Shown one piece after another: positions 24,185 through 32,899 of a DNA stretch of 64,000 nt. The stretch comes from Pseudomonadota bacterium (lineage in GTDB: Bacteria > Pseudomonadota > Gammaproteobacteria > Steroidobacterales > Steroidobacteraceae), in assembly GCA_023417315.1 (NCBI GenBank), contig JAEZFW010000085.1, positions 1 through 64,000 of the forward strand. Reading direction: 5' to 3'. Both the position numbers and the translations under genes were made by a program. The notes under the pieces were generated by a model. That model worked only from the letters and a program-made list of their open reading frames with translations, was not told the DNA's origin and did not search any database. Position 1 is the first letter of the stretch. Every line of letters starts with the position of its first letter.

Positions 24185-27073
24185 TCACGTTGAGCGCAGC
24201 ACGACGGCAGCTCTACCCCCTGCGAGCAGTTGCTCTTCATGTGTGATGCGGAAGGTGTATTGCAGGCTCGTCGCGGATGCCTGCAAGCACTCGGCCTCAA
24301 TCACTAGCGAGCCTGGCAGGTCCTCGATGTAGTCGCGTGTGAGCTGTACGCCACGCAACGAAACCAGCATTCCAGGCGCGGCTTGCGCACCTTCGGCGCG
24401 TGAGCGCAGCGCGCCGTGAACCGCCATTGCCTGTGCGCCGTATTCGCAAAGATGAATCGATCGTAGCCGACCGTCGCGGCGCAATGGATTCTCGAGCGAG
24501 CGATGCGTCGTGCTCTCTAAGCGAATGCGGCTGGCATCCCATTCCACTACGCGTTCGAGCAGACACATCGTACCGGAGTGGGGGATGAGGTCTGCGACGG
24601 ATAAGTCTGGGCTCTGGGCTCTGGGCACTGGGCTCTGGCCAGAGGTAGCGCGCTCGCGCGCATCTTCATTTGAGCTTTCGTGGTGAATCGTATGCTCTTG
24701 CAGAGACGATTCGGTGGAACGTACTTGCTCCTTCTGGCCAGAGCCCAGCGCCCAGAGCCCAGCAGCCCTCCGCCGCGTCAGCATCAGCGCCAGCATAAAA
24801 TTCGACACCACTCCCAGCGATACCGTCACCCCAATTGCACGCAATACCGGGATCGTAGACATCGCGAGCAGCGCGAATACGAACAGTGTCGAGAGGGAGC
24901 AGACGAGCACCGCATGCAAAGTACGGCGTTGTTCGAGCGGATCGTCGGCGGCGTGCTCGAAGAAGAGCGCGTAGTCGAGACCGAGCCCCGCAGCGAGCAT
25001 GAGCGCAATCAAGTGGAACAGGTTGAGCGAGGTGCCGCTTGCCTGCAGTATCGCGAGGATCACGAACGTCGTCAGTGCCATCGGTGCGAGCACCCGGACG
25101 ACACGTTCCGGTGCGCGTAACGCGAAAGAGACCACGACGATGAGCAGAAACGCGGCCGCAACGAGGCTCCAAAGAATGTGCGTTCGCTGTTTGGCAACGA
25201 GCGACTCAGATGCACCCTTGAGGTCGAGTAACAGCACGCCGGGTTGCGCTTGGATGAGCTCGCGGATCGCAGCGGGATCTCGGACGTTGTTGAGCGTCAC
25301 GAGCGTGCGGGTGCGAGTCGTATCGCGCGTGAACAGCAGGTCGAGATTGGCGCCGAGCGATGTGCCCGCGAGGTCTTCGGGGGTCAATGGCGCCAGGCTC
25401 TTCGCTGTGAGCACATCCTCGACGAAGGGCTCGAACACACTTGCGCGAAAACCGCTTCCGGATTGTGCGGCGCGCAGAGAATCCCGCAGCACGTCCTCGT
25501 CAGGTAACGCGCGTTGCCGTTCGAGCTGCGTTCGCGCGGATGGAATATAGCGAGCCGCGTGATCGAATCCAGATATTGCACCGCGTGCGATCAGTGACTC
25601 CAAAGAGGGGGCGAGATCCTCCAGCCGTTCGAGTGCGCGCTGCGTATTCTCGGCTGTCACGACGAGCATATAGCGCACGTCGGCAGCTCCGAGTGCCCCG
25701 CGCAGCGCTTGATCCTGCATCAGCAGCTCAGTCGGCACGGGCGTGAGCTTGCTGAGATCGTCCTCCCAGAACGGCGTCTTGTCCGTCGTGATCGTGAGCA
25801 GTGCGCCCACGATCAGAACGATCGGGATCCAGCGCAATCGAGGCAACGCATCGATCGCTGCAGAAAGTCGCATGAGCGCGCGCGAATCGCCGTAGTCTCG
25901 TCCGCCCGGCCCCATCAATCGCGGCAGCAAGAACCGAGTCGTGAGGCTCGCGGCGGCGAGGCCTGCGATCGTGAAGCAGGCGAGCTGACGCAGGCCCGTG
26001 ACACCTGAGAACGCAAACGTGAGATATGCGATGCACGTGCTCGCAACACCTGTCGCCAGCGTGGGCCACAGCGCGCGTACGCTGTCGAGCGTCGAGCGTG
26101 CAGCGCGCCAGTGGCTCAATACATGCACCGGATAGTCTTGCGCGACGCCGATCAGCGTGAACCCGAACGCGAGCGTGATGCCGTGCACCGTGCCGAACAG
26201 CATGCTCACCGCAGCCAAGCCTGTAAGGCCCGCCGTTGCGAGCGGCAGCGCGCTGTAGAAGATTGCGCTCACGCGTCGATACGCGAGGAGGACCAACACG
26301 ATCATCCCGATCGTCGCTGCAATACCGAGGGTTTCGGCTTCGCCCCGCGTGCGTTCTTCCATGAGGACGGTGAACTGCCCTGCGCCGCTGATCGTGAGCT
26401 CGTATTGCTTGTTCTGATTCACATCGTGGTGTGCTGCACGCAAAGCCGAAATGGCCGCGCGTTGTCGATCGGAATCGAATGCAGGTGCCACCGTCTCCGC
26501 GAGCAACAGCGCGCGCTCTCCGGCCGCATCGAACCAAACATCGTAAAGCTTGTTCGGCTCTTGCGCCGGTTGCCAGCGCTCGAGAACTTTGAGGAGCTCG
26601 AGCGTGGGATCGCTCGGTAACCAGGACTCGAGGAACGCCCCTGCGGGAGAGGCTAGATCGTGCGCCCGGGCCTGGATCTCGCTGTGCAGGTACGAGCTGT
26701 CGAGCGAATGCTCATCGAGCGTGTTCGACAGCAGATAACGATAGGGAAGCAAAGATTCTGGCAAGGCATCGAACGACATCTCGCCATTCGCCACAAAGCG
26801 GAACAACGGGTTTCCATCCAGTGCCGCACTTAGATCGCGCGATGCATCGGCGAGCGCTTCGGGTGTACCGCCGCTAAGTGCCAGCACCAAGACTCGCGAG
26901 CCCGCACCTTCACCGACTTCTTCGAGCAGTAGCCGTTCTTCTGCAGTCGTCGGATTCGGCAGAAACAAACGCAGATCGGTGCCGATCTCGAGACGCTGCT
27001 GCACGAAAAAGCCGAACACCGCGAGCGCCGCGATCCAGGCACCGAAGAGCCATATTCGAAAGCCCGGCCGCAT
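24185..27073 (-). CDS. MMPL family exporter fused to a 3-hydroxyacyl-ACP dehydratase
   Basis: The 962-residue protein joins two parts that are separate genes in most aryl polyene clusters. Residues 1 to about 765 form an MMPL/RND transporter with 12 predicted membrane segments and two periplasmic domains, likely moving the polyene lipid across the inner membrane. Residues about 822-962 (VADLIPHSGTMCLLERVVEW...SIHLCEYGAQAMAVHGAL) form a hotdog-fold dehydratase of the kind that makes the trans double bonds. The roughly 55-residue linker is encoded by both arms of an inverted repeat and is rich in Gly, Ser and Gln. The ATG at 27073 lies five bases after the LolA-like gene. Confidence 0.87.
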   Translation of the reverse strand: MRPGFRIWLFGAWIAALAVFGFFVQQRLEIGTDLRLFLPNPTTAEERLLLEEVGEGAGSRVLVLALSGGTPEALADASRDLSAALDGNPLFRFVANGEMSFDALPESLLPYRYLLSNTLDEHSLDSSYLHSEIQARAHDLASPAGAFLESWLPSDPTLELLKVLERWQPAQEPNKLYDVWFDAAGERALLLAETVAPAFDSDRQRAAISALRAAHHDVNQNKQYELTISGAGQFTVLMEERTRGEAETLGIAATIGMIVLVLLAYRRVSAIFYSALPLATAGLTGLAAVSMLFGTVHGITLAFGFTLIGVAQDYPVHVLSHWRAARSTLDSVRALWPTLATGVASTCIAYLTFAFSGVTGLRQLACFTIAGLAAASLTTRFLLPRLMGPGGRDYGDSRALMRLSAAIDALPRLRWIPIVLIVGALLTITTDKTPFWEDDLSKLTPVPTELLMQDQALRGALGAADVRYMLVVTAENTQRALERLEDLAPSLESLIARGAISGFDHAARYIPSARTQLERQRALPDEDVLRDSLRAAQSGSGFRASVFEPFVEDVLTAKSLAPLTPEDLAGTSLGANLDLLFTRDTTRTRTLVTLNNVRDPAAIRELIQAQPGVLLLDLKGASESLVAKQRTHILWSLVAAAFLLIVVVSFALRAPERVVRVLAPMALTTFVILAILQASGTSLNLFHLIALMLAAGLGLDYALFFEHAADDPLEQRRTLHAVLVCSLSTLFVFALLAMSTIPVLRAIGVTVSLGVVSNFMLALMLTRRRAAGLWALGSGQKEQVRSTESSLQEHTIHHESSNEDARERATSGQSPVPRAQSPDLSVADLIPHSGTMCLLERVVEWDASRIRLESTTHRSLENPLRRDGRLRSIHLCEYGAQAMAVHGALRSRAEGAQAAPGMLVSLRGVQLTRDYIEDLPGSLVIEAECLQASATSLQYTFRITHEEQLLAGGRAAVVLRST
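24604..24767. repeat. Inverted repeat inside a coding region, CTGGGCTCTGG family
   Basis: The left arm (24604-24643) is built of GGGCTCTG words and ends CTCTGGCCAGA. The right arm (24731-24767) starts CTTCTGGCCAGAGCCCAGCG and mirrors it. The loop is about 87 bases. Read on the minus strand, the arms encode GLWALGSGQKE and TSGQSPVPRAQSP with no stop codon, forming the exporter-dehydratase linker. Confidence 0.9.
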
Positions 27074-27078
27074 CGCGC

Positions 27079-27747
27079 TCACTTCAGACCGATCAGACCG
27101 ATCTTGCAGAGGTTCTCGAGGCGTTCGACAGAGGTATCGGCATCGATCGCGCGATCCGCCAGTGCCCCAAGCAGCATCACGCTGTGCGCGCCGCCAGCGC
27201 CATGCATGAGCAAGCAAGACGGTTCATCGCTCGTTCCGATCATCGTGAGTCCCTGCATCTGCTTGCGGGCTCGCGCATCGAGGGGCGTCAGCTCGAGCGA
27301 CCAACGATCCTGATTGCCCACAGCGGTGATCTCGAAATGTCGTTCGACGCTCGCGGCCTCACCTGTCAGCAGGCCCGAGAATGCGAGCAACAGCCCTTTG
27401 AGCTCGGGCGCACGATTCAAGGAGAACGTGCGCAACTTCTCGCCATGACGTTCCACTCGAACCGACTCGCCGCGAATGATCGTGCGTTCTTTGTACGGAT
27501 CGGCGACGAAGCGCTCGAGATGATCGGCGGCGAGATACTTGAGCTCGCCGCGAGCGACGAGCGGTTGCTCGAGCAGAGCCGAGAAGCGGATCTCCGTGAA
27601 CGGCATCGAAGCCGGAGCCGGGCGCTTGAGCGAAGCGATGATCTCGCGCGCATCGAGCTCAGCGGTCAGGCTCGGAGTCGCGCTCGCGAGCCACATCGCC
27701 AGCGAGCCGAGCAGGATCCTTCGGAGGATGCATTTGCCAAAAATCAT
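27079..27747 (-). CDS. LolA-like outer-membrane lipoprotein carrier family protein
   Basis: The 222-residue protein has an N-terminal signal sequence (RRILLGSLAMWLASATPSLTAE) and the LolA-like fold signature FTEIRFSALLEQPLVARGEL. Paralogues of LolA occur in aryl polyene loci and are thought to ferry the hydrophobic product or lipoproteins across the periplasm. The gene start lies inside the acyltransferase coding region, an overlap of 89 bases. A later ATG at 27696 would keep only part of the signal peptide. It is translated just ahead of the MMPL exporter, five bases away, so the two probably act in the same export step. Confidence 0.82.
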   Translation of the reverse strand: MIFGKCILRRILLGSLAMWLASATPSLTAELDAREIIASLKRPAPASMPFTEIRFSALLEQPLVARGELKYLAADHLERFVADPYKERTIIRGESVRVERHGEKLRTFSLNRAPELKGLLLAFSGLLTGEAASVERHFEITAVGNQDRWSLELTPLDARARKQMQGLTMIGTSDEPSCLLMHGAGGAHSVMLLGALADRAIDADTSVERLENLCKIGLIGLK

Positions 27748-28624
27748 AGAGGTTGAACCAATTGTACGGTGCGCTGCGCACGTGGTGTGCGAGCCGTTCG
27801 ACGAAACGTTCGATCAGCGCTCTCAACGCGGCTTCCCGGTTCTTGCGATCGAGCGCTACGGTATCTTCGAAAACCTCGAAGTGCAGGTCGTAGCGCGTGC
27901 CTCCCATGTAGAGGCCGAAGCACAGGACGACCGGCACTTTCAGCGCGGCTGCGAGTTGCCAAGGCGCGGTCGGAAACGGCGCGGGTTCGCCCAGGAAATC
28001 GACATTCATCACGGTGTTGCCCGGTCGCGCGCGATCCACGAGCAGAGTCACGATCGAGCGCTCATCGAGCGCCTCTTTGATCGCGAGCGCGGTCGTCGTG
28101 CCTTCCTGGCGTGCGTTGATGATCGACGCTGCAAGCTTTGGGTTGAGCGTGTTGAGCACGCGCGAAAGCGCGGGATTCTGTTCCAGATCGAGCACGACCC
28201 GCAGCGTGACATCCTGCCGCAACGTGGCCATGGCGCGCAGCGCATCGAAACTGCCGACGTGAGCGCCGAACACGAGCACGCCACGACCCCAGCGCCAGCG
28301 TTCGCGCAAGCCATCGATGCCGATCATGCGCACATCGAAGCGTTCGTGCTTGCCTGAGAGAAAGAACACGCGATCGAGAATGACGGTCGCGAACGTATAG
28401 AAGTGTTTGGCCACTTCCCACGACGTGGCTTTTCGGCCGAGCACGCGATCTAAGTAGGCACGCGATGCACGCCGTTCAGGCCCACGCCGGATGAGGAAGT
28501 ACAGCGCGATGGGATACAGGGCAACACGTCCTGCCGTGCGCCCGAAAAACAGTGTGAACGAGCGAATGAGCTTGAGCCCAACTAGCGACCCGCCCTCGGG
28601 ACGCTCGATCCACTCCTGTTTCAC
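27659..28624 (-). CDS. Lysophospholipid acyltransferase-family protein of the aryl polyene cluster
   Basis: The 321-residue LPLAT enzyme of the LpxL/HtrB type has one N-terminal membrane segment (about 28-45, GRTAGRVALYPIALYFL) and the catalytic HX4D box HVGSFDA. Blocks such as TLLVDRARPGN and PFPTAPWQLA fit the superfamily. It probably transfers the polyene acyl chain from ACP to a glycerol- or sugar-phospholipid at the inner membrane. The GTG start overlaps the stop of the upstream dehydratase gene (GTGA). The C-terminal end runs 89 bases into the LolA-like gene. Confidence 0.85.
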   Translation of the reverse strand: MKQEWIERPEGGSLVGLKLIRSFTLFFGRTAGRVALYPIALYFLIRRGPERRASRAYLDRVLGRKATSWEVAKHFYTFATVILDRVFFLSGKHERFDVRMIGIDGLRERWRWGRGVLVFGAHVGSFDALRAMATLRQDVTLRVVLDLEQNPALSRVLNTLNPKLAASIINARQEGTTTALAIKEALDERSIVTLLVDRARPGNTVMNVDFLGEPAPFPTAPWQLAAALKVPVVLCFGLYMGGTRYDLHFEVFEDTVALDRKNREAALRALIERFVERLAHHVRSAPYNWFNLYDFWQMHPPKDPARLAGDVARERDSEPDR

Positions 28625-28941
28625 TCGCCCGAGCCCGCGTCCAACTTGAACGCGCCTTGCGCCACGCGCGCCTCACCAAGGGAGATCTCGAACTTGAGCT
28701 CATCGCTCGCGAGCGCGAGCGACACCGTGGCGGACTGGTCCGGGAGCAGCGGCTGAACGAACTTCGCGTGCTGCAAGGATGTCACGCGCAGCGCCCGTGC
28801 GAGCCGACGTTCCGCGCCGGCGATCACCTGATCGAGCAACACCACACCGGGCACGACAGGCCGGCCGGGGAAATGCCCCGGCAACGTCGGATGGTCCGCT
28901 CCGATGCGCAGCTCGAATACGTGCGTTGCAGCCTCGTTCAT
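28621..28941 (-). CDS. Second dehydratase (FabZ/ApeI-like hotdog protein) of the aryl polyene cluster
   Basis: The 106-residue hotdog protein has the FabA/FabZ-type motif HPTLPGHFPGRPVVPGVVLL, with the His expected in the active site. The Glu usually seen in the long helix is Asp here (LLDQV), as in short aryl polyene dehydratases. It probably pairs with the dehydratase domain fused to the MMPL exporter. A heterodimeric dehydratase is known for aryl polyene systems, and that fits two unequal hotdog proteins here. It is coupled to the acyltransferase by a four-base overlap. Confidence 0.83.
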   Translation of the reverse strand: MNEAATHVFELRIGADHPTLPGHFPGRPVVPGVVLLDQVIAGAERRLARALRVTSLQHAKFVQPLLPDQSATVSLALASDELKFEISLGEARVAQGAFKLDAGSGE

Positions 28942-28962
28942 CGTGTCGTCGTCAGTGGAGTG

Positions 28963-29658
28963 CTATTCGCGGCTTCTCAAGAGTCGCGGCATCACAGCCC
29001 CGACTTGTCTCAAGAAGTCGTACAGATTTCGAAAGGGCTGCTGGGGGAAGCGCCGCCTGCGGTAAGCGTACTCAATTACGAAGAACGCTGCGACCAGCAG
29101 ATAGCCGATGATGTTCGCGAACAGCGACCACCAATACTGCGGGACCGAGATCGGCGGACGCAGACCCGCGGCGCGCAGCAAGCCTTCCGGCTCGGCGAGC
29201 GCCGCCAAGAGCAGATTCGTGCTGGCGAGCGCCATGAAGAAGATCGTCCAAGCGCGTGTGAGGGCGCGCGCATAGGGCCACACCTCAGGTTCCGGGGGTT
29301 CCCGATCGCGATGAACGAGATGGATCATCTGCGCGATGAAGGGCGTTCGATCGCCGACGAGTGTGTGCCCGAAGAACCACGCAAGGAATGACGGAACCAG
29401 CACCGGCGGGACGTATAGGAGCAGCGCCGGCGTGGCGATGCGCGCCAGCCACCAGCACGCAAGGGCGAGAATCGCTGCGCAGAGCCACGCGAGCGCTCGA
29501 CCGCGCAGCAGCGCAGGGCCGAGAACGGCGGCAGAGAGCAGTGCGACGGCGGCGATTGTCCAGGAAGCGCTGCCGCGGGCGATGGCCGTGTGCGCGACGA
29601 TCGGGTAAACGCAAGCGAAAATCCCGGCAATCCGCCGCGCGGCGGGAGAATCGGCCAT
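28963..29658 (-). CDS. COG4648-type membrane protein of the aryl polyene cluster
   Basis: The 231-residue inner-membrane protein has about six hydrophobic helices spread through residues 10-205, and conserved GHTLVGDRTPFIAQM, WTIFFMALASTNLL and PQYWWSLFANIIGYLL stretches. Proteins of this kind are encoded in aryl polyene and xanthomonadin loci but their role is not known. It is the first gene of the leftward run (membrane protein, dehydratase, acyltransferase, LolA-like, exporter), 21 bases before the dehydratase gene. Promoter boxes in the 202 bases to pntAA are not clear. Confidence 0.82.
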   Translation of the reverse strand: MADSPAARRIAGIFACVYPIVAHTAIARGSASWTIAAVALLSAAVLGPALLRGRALAWLCAAILALACWWLARIATPALLLYVPPVLVPSFLAWFFGHTLVGDRTPFIAQMIHLVHRDREPPEPEVWPYARALTRAWTIFFMALASTNLLLAALAEPEGLLRAAGLRPPISVPQYWWSLFANIIGYLLVAAFFVIEYAYRRRRFPQQPFRNLYDFLRQVGAVMPRLLRSRE

Positions 29659-29860
29659 CGAGCCTCACGCGAAGAAATTTCGCGCAAGCATGCGCGTGTT
29701 GCCGAGAGCGAACAAGCCACGGACAATGGCGGGCTAGAAGAAGCGGGAAGGGGCCTGCACGGAGCGGATAGAAGTAAGCGGTGGGCGCTGCCTGCCGCGA
29801 CAACCAGCCGCTGCTCGTGCACCCCGAGGTACCGCGTCGTCATTTTCCACGGGAGAGCGT

Positions 29861-30988
29861 GTGCCTTTGAAGATTGCTGTATTGAAGGAAACGCGGCCGC
29901 ACGAGCGTCGCGTTGCCATGGTGCCCGCAGTCGCGGACAAGCTGACGAAGCTCGGCGCCGAGATCCACATGGAATCCGGTGCAGGCACGGCGGTGAAGCT
30001 CGCCGACCGCGCCTTCAAGAACGTGACGTTCTCGACCGATCGGATTGCGCTCGTACGCGAGGCCGACGTCGTGCTCAGCGTGCAGCCGCCGGACGCCGCT
30101 GTCATCGAGGCGATGAAAGAGTCCTCGATTCTCGTGTCATTCATCTACGCGCACAAGGAACCGGAGCTCACGAAGCGTCTGCGCGACAAGAAGATCACGT
30201 GCTTTGCGATGGAGCTCGTGCCGCGCATTACGCGTGCGCAAGCGATGGACGCTTTGTCTAGCCAAGCTGCGCTGGCCGGCTACTACGCGGCGCTCCTCGG
30301 CGCGACGAACCTCGCGCGCCTCTTGCCGATGATGACCACTGCAGTGGGATCGATTCGTCCTGCAAAAACGCTCGTGATGGGTCTTGGGGTGGCCGGCCTG
30401 CAGGCCCTTGCAACCGCGCGACGCTTGGGCGCGATGACAGAAGGCTACGACGTTCGACCCGAAACGAAGGAGCAGGCCGAATCGCTCGGCGCGAAGTTCG
30501 TCGACACGGGCGTCGATGCTCGCGGCGCGGGCGGCTATGCCCGCGAGCTCACGCCAGAAGAAAAGGATCGCATCGCGTCCGTCGTGACCAAGCATATCCA
30601 AGCGGCCGACATGATCATCACGACGGCCGCCATCCCTGGCCGGCCATCTCCGAAGCTGATCAGCAAGGCGCAAGTGGATGGGATGAAGGCCGGCAGCGTC
30701 ATCGTCGATCTCGCCGCCGAAGGCGGAGGCAACTGCGAATACACCGTGCCGGGTGAAACGGTGCGCGTGGGAGATGTCACGATCTTGGGCCCGCTCAATG
30801 TGCCGAGCATGCTGGGCGAGCACGCGAGCGAGCTCTACTCCAAGAATCAGTACAACCTGCTCGAGCTCTTCATCAAAGACAAGGCGATCGCGCTCGATTG
30901 GAATGACGAGGTCATCGCGAAGACCGCGCTCACTCACGCAGGAGAGATCAAGAACGAGACAGCCCGCAAGGCTGTCGAGGGCGCGTAA
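29861..30988 (+). CDS. pntAA: NAD(P) transhydrogenase subunit alpha part 1 (domain I)
   Basis: The 375-residue soluble NAD(H)-binding domain of proton-translocating transhydrogenase. It opens with KIAVLKETRPHERRVAMVPA, typical of the alanine dehydrogenase/PNT N-terminal fold. The NAD-binding segment is VMGLGVAGLQALATARRLGA. The subunit is split from the membrane part, as in the three-gene enzyme of Rhodospirillum. It works with PntAB and PntB to drive hydride transfer from NADH to NADP with the proton gradient. The start is GTG at 29861, with GGGAG eight bases upstream. Confidence 0.95.
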   Translation: MPLKIAVLKETRPHERRVAMVPAVADKLTKLGAEIHMESGAGTAVKLADRAFKNVTFSTDRIALVREADVVLSVQPPDAAVIEAMKESSILVSFIYAHKEPELTKRLRDKKITCFAMELVPRITRAQAMDALSSQAALAGYYAALLGATNLARLLPMMTTAVGSIRPAKTLVMGLGVAGLQALATARRLGAMTEGYDVRPETKEQAESLGAKFVDTGVDARGAGGYARELTPEEKDRIASVVTKHIQAADMIITTAAIPGRPSPKLISKAQVDGMKAGSVIVDLAAEGGGNCEYTVPGETVRVGDVTILGPLNVPSMLGEHASELYSKNQYNLLELFIKDKAIALDWNDEVIAKTALTHAGEIKNETARKAVEGA

Positions 30989-31000
30989 TGCGCTATGCCG

Positions 31001-31134
31001 TCGTGTGGACGTGCAGACGTGTAGGCGTGGGGACGTCAAAAACACGCTTCGCGAGCACGGCTTTCTCGGCGGCCAGAGCAGGATCTAACCAATTGCATAC
31101 GTCTACACGTCCACGCCTCTACACGCCTACACGA
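31001..31134. repeat. Intergenic inverted repeat, GACGTGTAGGCG family
   Basis: The left arm (31001-31037) contains GTGCAGACGTGTAGGCGTGG. The right arm (31099-31134) contains TACACGTCCACGCCTCTACA, its inverted copy, with the 9-base units in a shifted order. The loop is about 60 bases. The element lies inside the pnt operon, between pntAA and pntAB. Confidence 0.9.
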
Positions 31135-31144
31135 TAGATACATC

Positions 31145-31459
31145 ATGGACCTCACGACCACCCTGACGGGCTTCGTCGCCCTGTATATCTTCATGCTCGC
31201 AGCGTTCACCGGCTACGAGATCATCGGCCGCGTCCCCGCGATTTTGCACACGCCGCTCATGTCGGGGTCGAATTTCGTGCACGGCATCGTCGTGGTCGGC
31301 GCCATGTATGCACTGCTCAATGCCACCTCGCTCGTCGAGCAGGTGATCGGATTCTTAGGCGTGTTGCTTGGGGCGGGCAATGCCGCGGGCGGTTACGTCG
31401 TGACCGAACGCATGCTCGAGATGTTCAAGCCGAGCTCGAAGCGCGAGGGCGGCAAGTAA
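31145..31459 (+). CDS. pntAB: NAD(P) transhydrogenase subunit alpha part 2 (membrane part)
   Basis: The 104-residue membrane subunit has three hydrophobic segments (about 8-28, 36-60 and 62-85) and the conserved GYEIIGRVPAILHTPLMSG. It forms the proton channel together with the membrane half of PntB. One base separates its stop codon from the pntB start, so the two are translated together. It is separated from pntAA by an inverted-repeat element in a 156-base gap. Confidence 0.93.
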   Translation: MDLTTTLTGFVALYIFMLAAFTGYEIIGRVPAILHTPLMSGSNFVHGIVVVGAMYALLNATSLVEQVIGFLGVLLGAGNAAGGYVVTERMLEMFKPSSKREGGK

Positions 31460-31460
31460 T

Positions 31461-32894
31461 ATGCGCGTGCAACCTCAATTGATCATCGATGCGAGCTATT
31501 TCGCGGCCGCATTTCTGTTCATCTATGGCTTGAAGCGCATGTCCTCGCCGGTAACGGCGCGCTCGGGCATCCTCGTGGCAGGCGTTGGTATGCTCGTCGC
31601 GACGCTCGCTAGCTTCCTGTACTACTTCGGCGTCAATGAGGCCGCGCAACCGCATCTCGGCACGAACGTCGTGCTCGCGGCCATCGCGCTTTCGCTCGGA
31701 ACGATCTGGGCGTGGTGGAGCGGTAAGCGCGTCGCGATGACAGCGATGCCGCAGATGGTGGCGCTCTACAACGGTATGGGTGGCGGCGCCGCGGCGGCCA
31801 TTGCAGCGGTCGAGTTGCTTCGCACGAATGCCGTTCACCAGACGGTGCCGCTCGTGCTTGCGGTGCTGGGTGCGCTGATCGGATCGATTTCGCTGTCTGG
31901 CTCCTTGATCGCTTGGGCGAAGCTTGACGGTCGCATCAATGGCACATGGCGCTATGCCGGCCAGCAGATCATCAACGGTGCGCTGTTCCTCGTCACGCTG
32001 GCGATGGGTGTGTACATCGTGTTCGTCGCGGATGGCCACGCGCCGGTGGCGCTCGTCGCAGCTTTCTTCATCGGTGCGCTGATCTTCGGCGTGCTGATGA
32101 CGATGCCGATCGGCGGGGCGGACATGCCGGTCGTGATCTCTCTGTACAACGCTTTCACCGGGCTGGCGGTAGGGTTCGAGGGGTACGTGCTCCAGAATCC
32201 CGCGTTGATGATCGCCGGCATGGTCGTTGGGTCGGCCGGTACGTTGCTGACGCTCTTGATGGCGAAGGCGATGAACCGCAGCGTCTCGAACGTCATCTTC
32301 TCGAACTTCGGTGCCGCGGATGGCGAGCAGCAAGGCGAGATCAAAGGCAGCCAGAAGCCGGCCGAGGCCAGCGATGCCGCAGTCCAGATGCGTTATGCGA
32401 ACAAAGTCATCATCGCGCCGGGTTACGGATTGGCGGTGGCGCAGGCTCAGCACAAGCTTTACGAGCTCGTGAAGCTCCTCGTCGATGCAGGCGTGGAAGT
32501 GAAGTTCGCGATTCATCCGGTCGCGGGCCGCATGCCCGGCCATATGAACGTGCTGCTCGCCGAAGCAGGCGTGCCGTATGACATGATCTACGATCTCGAA
32601 GACATCAACGGCGAGTTCAAAGAGGCCGATGTCGCGATCGTGATCGGCGCGAACGATACGGTGAATCCCGCGGCGCGTACGAACAAGTCGAGTCCGATCT
32701 ACGGAATGCCGATTCTCAACGTCGATCAGGCGAAGCAGGTCTACGTAGTCAAGCGCGGGCAAGGAAAGGGCTATTCCGGTGTCGAGAACGAGCTGTTCTT
32801 TGCGGACAATACGAACCTCGTCTACGGCGATGCCCAGAAGGTGATGGTTGCGATGATTCAGGCGGTGAAGTCGCTGGAAGGCGGCGGTCACTGA
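31461..32894 (+). CDS. pntB: NAD(P) transhydrogenase subunit beta
   Basis: The 477-residue subunit has about nine membrane helices (residues 1-270) and a C-terminal NADP(H)-binding domain III. The latter shows the fingerprint PGYGLAVAQAQHKL, the GRMPGHMNVLLAEA loop, IGANDTVNPAA and VVKRGQGKGYSG. Both halves look complete. With PntAA and PntAB it makes NADPH at the expense of the proton gradient, which would suit the reductive steps of polyene synthesis encoded next door, though transhydrogenase is a general supplier. Confidence 0.96.
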   Translation: MRVQPQLIIDASYFAAAFLFIYGLKRMSSPVTARSGILVAGVGMLVATLASFLYYFGVNEAAQPHLGTNVVLAAIALSLGTIWAWWSGKRVAMTAMPQMVALYNGMGGGAAAAIAAVELLRTNAVHQTVPLVLAVLGALIGSISLSGSLIAWAKLDGRINGTWRYAGQQIINGALFLVTLAMGVYIVFVADGHAPVALVAAFFIGALIFGVLMTMPIGGADMPVVISLYNAFTGLAVGFEGYVLQNPALMIAGMVVGSAGTLLTLLMAKAMNRSVSNVIFSNFGAADGEQQGEIKGSQKPAEASDAAVQMRYANKVIIAPGYGLAVAQAQHKLYELVKLLVDAGVEVKFAIHPVAGRMPGHMNVLLAEAGVPYDMIYDLEDINGEFKEADVAIVIGANDTVNPAARTNKSSPIYGMPILNVDQAKQVYVVKRGQGKGYSGVENELFFADNTNLVYGDAQKVMVAMIQAVKSLEGGGH

Positions 32895-32899
32895 GGCTT

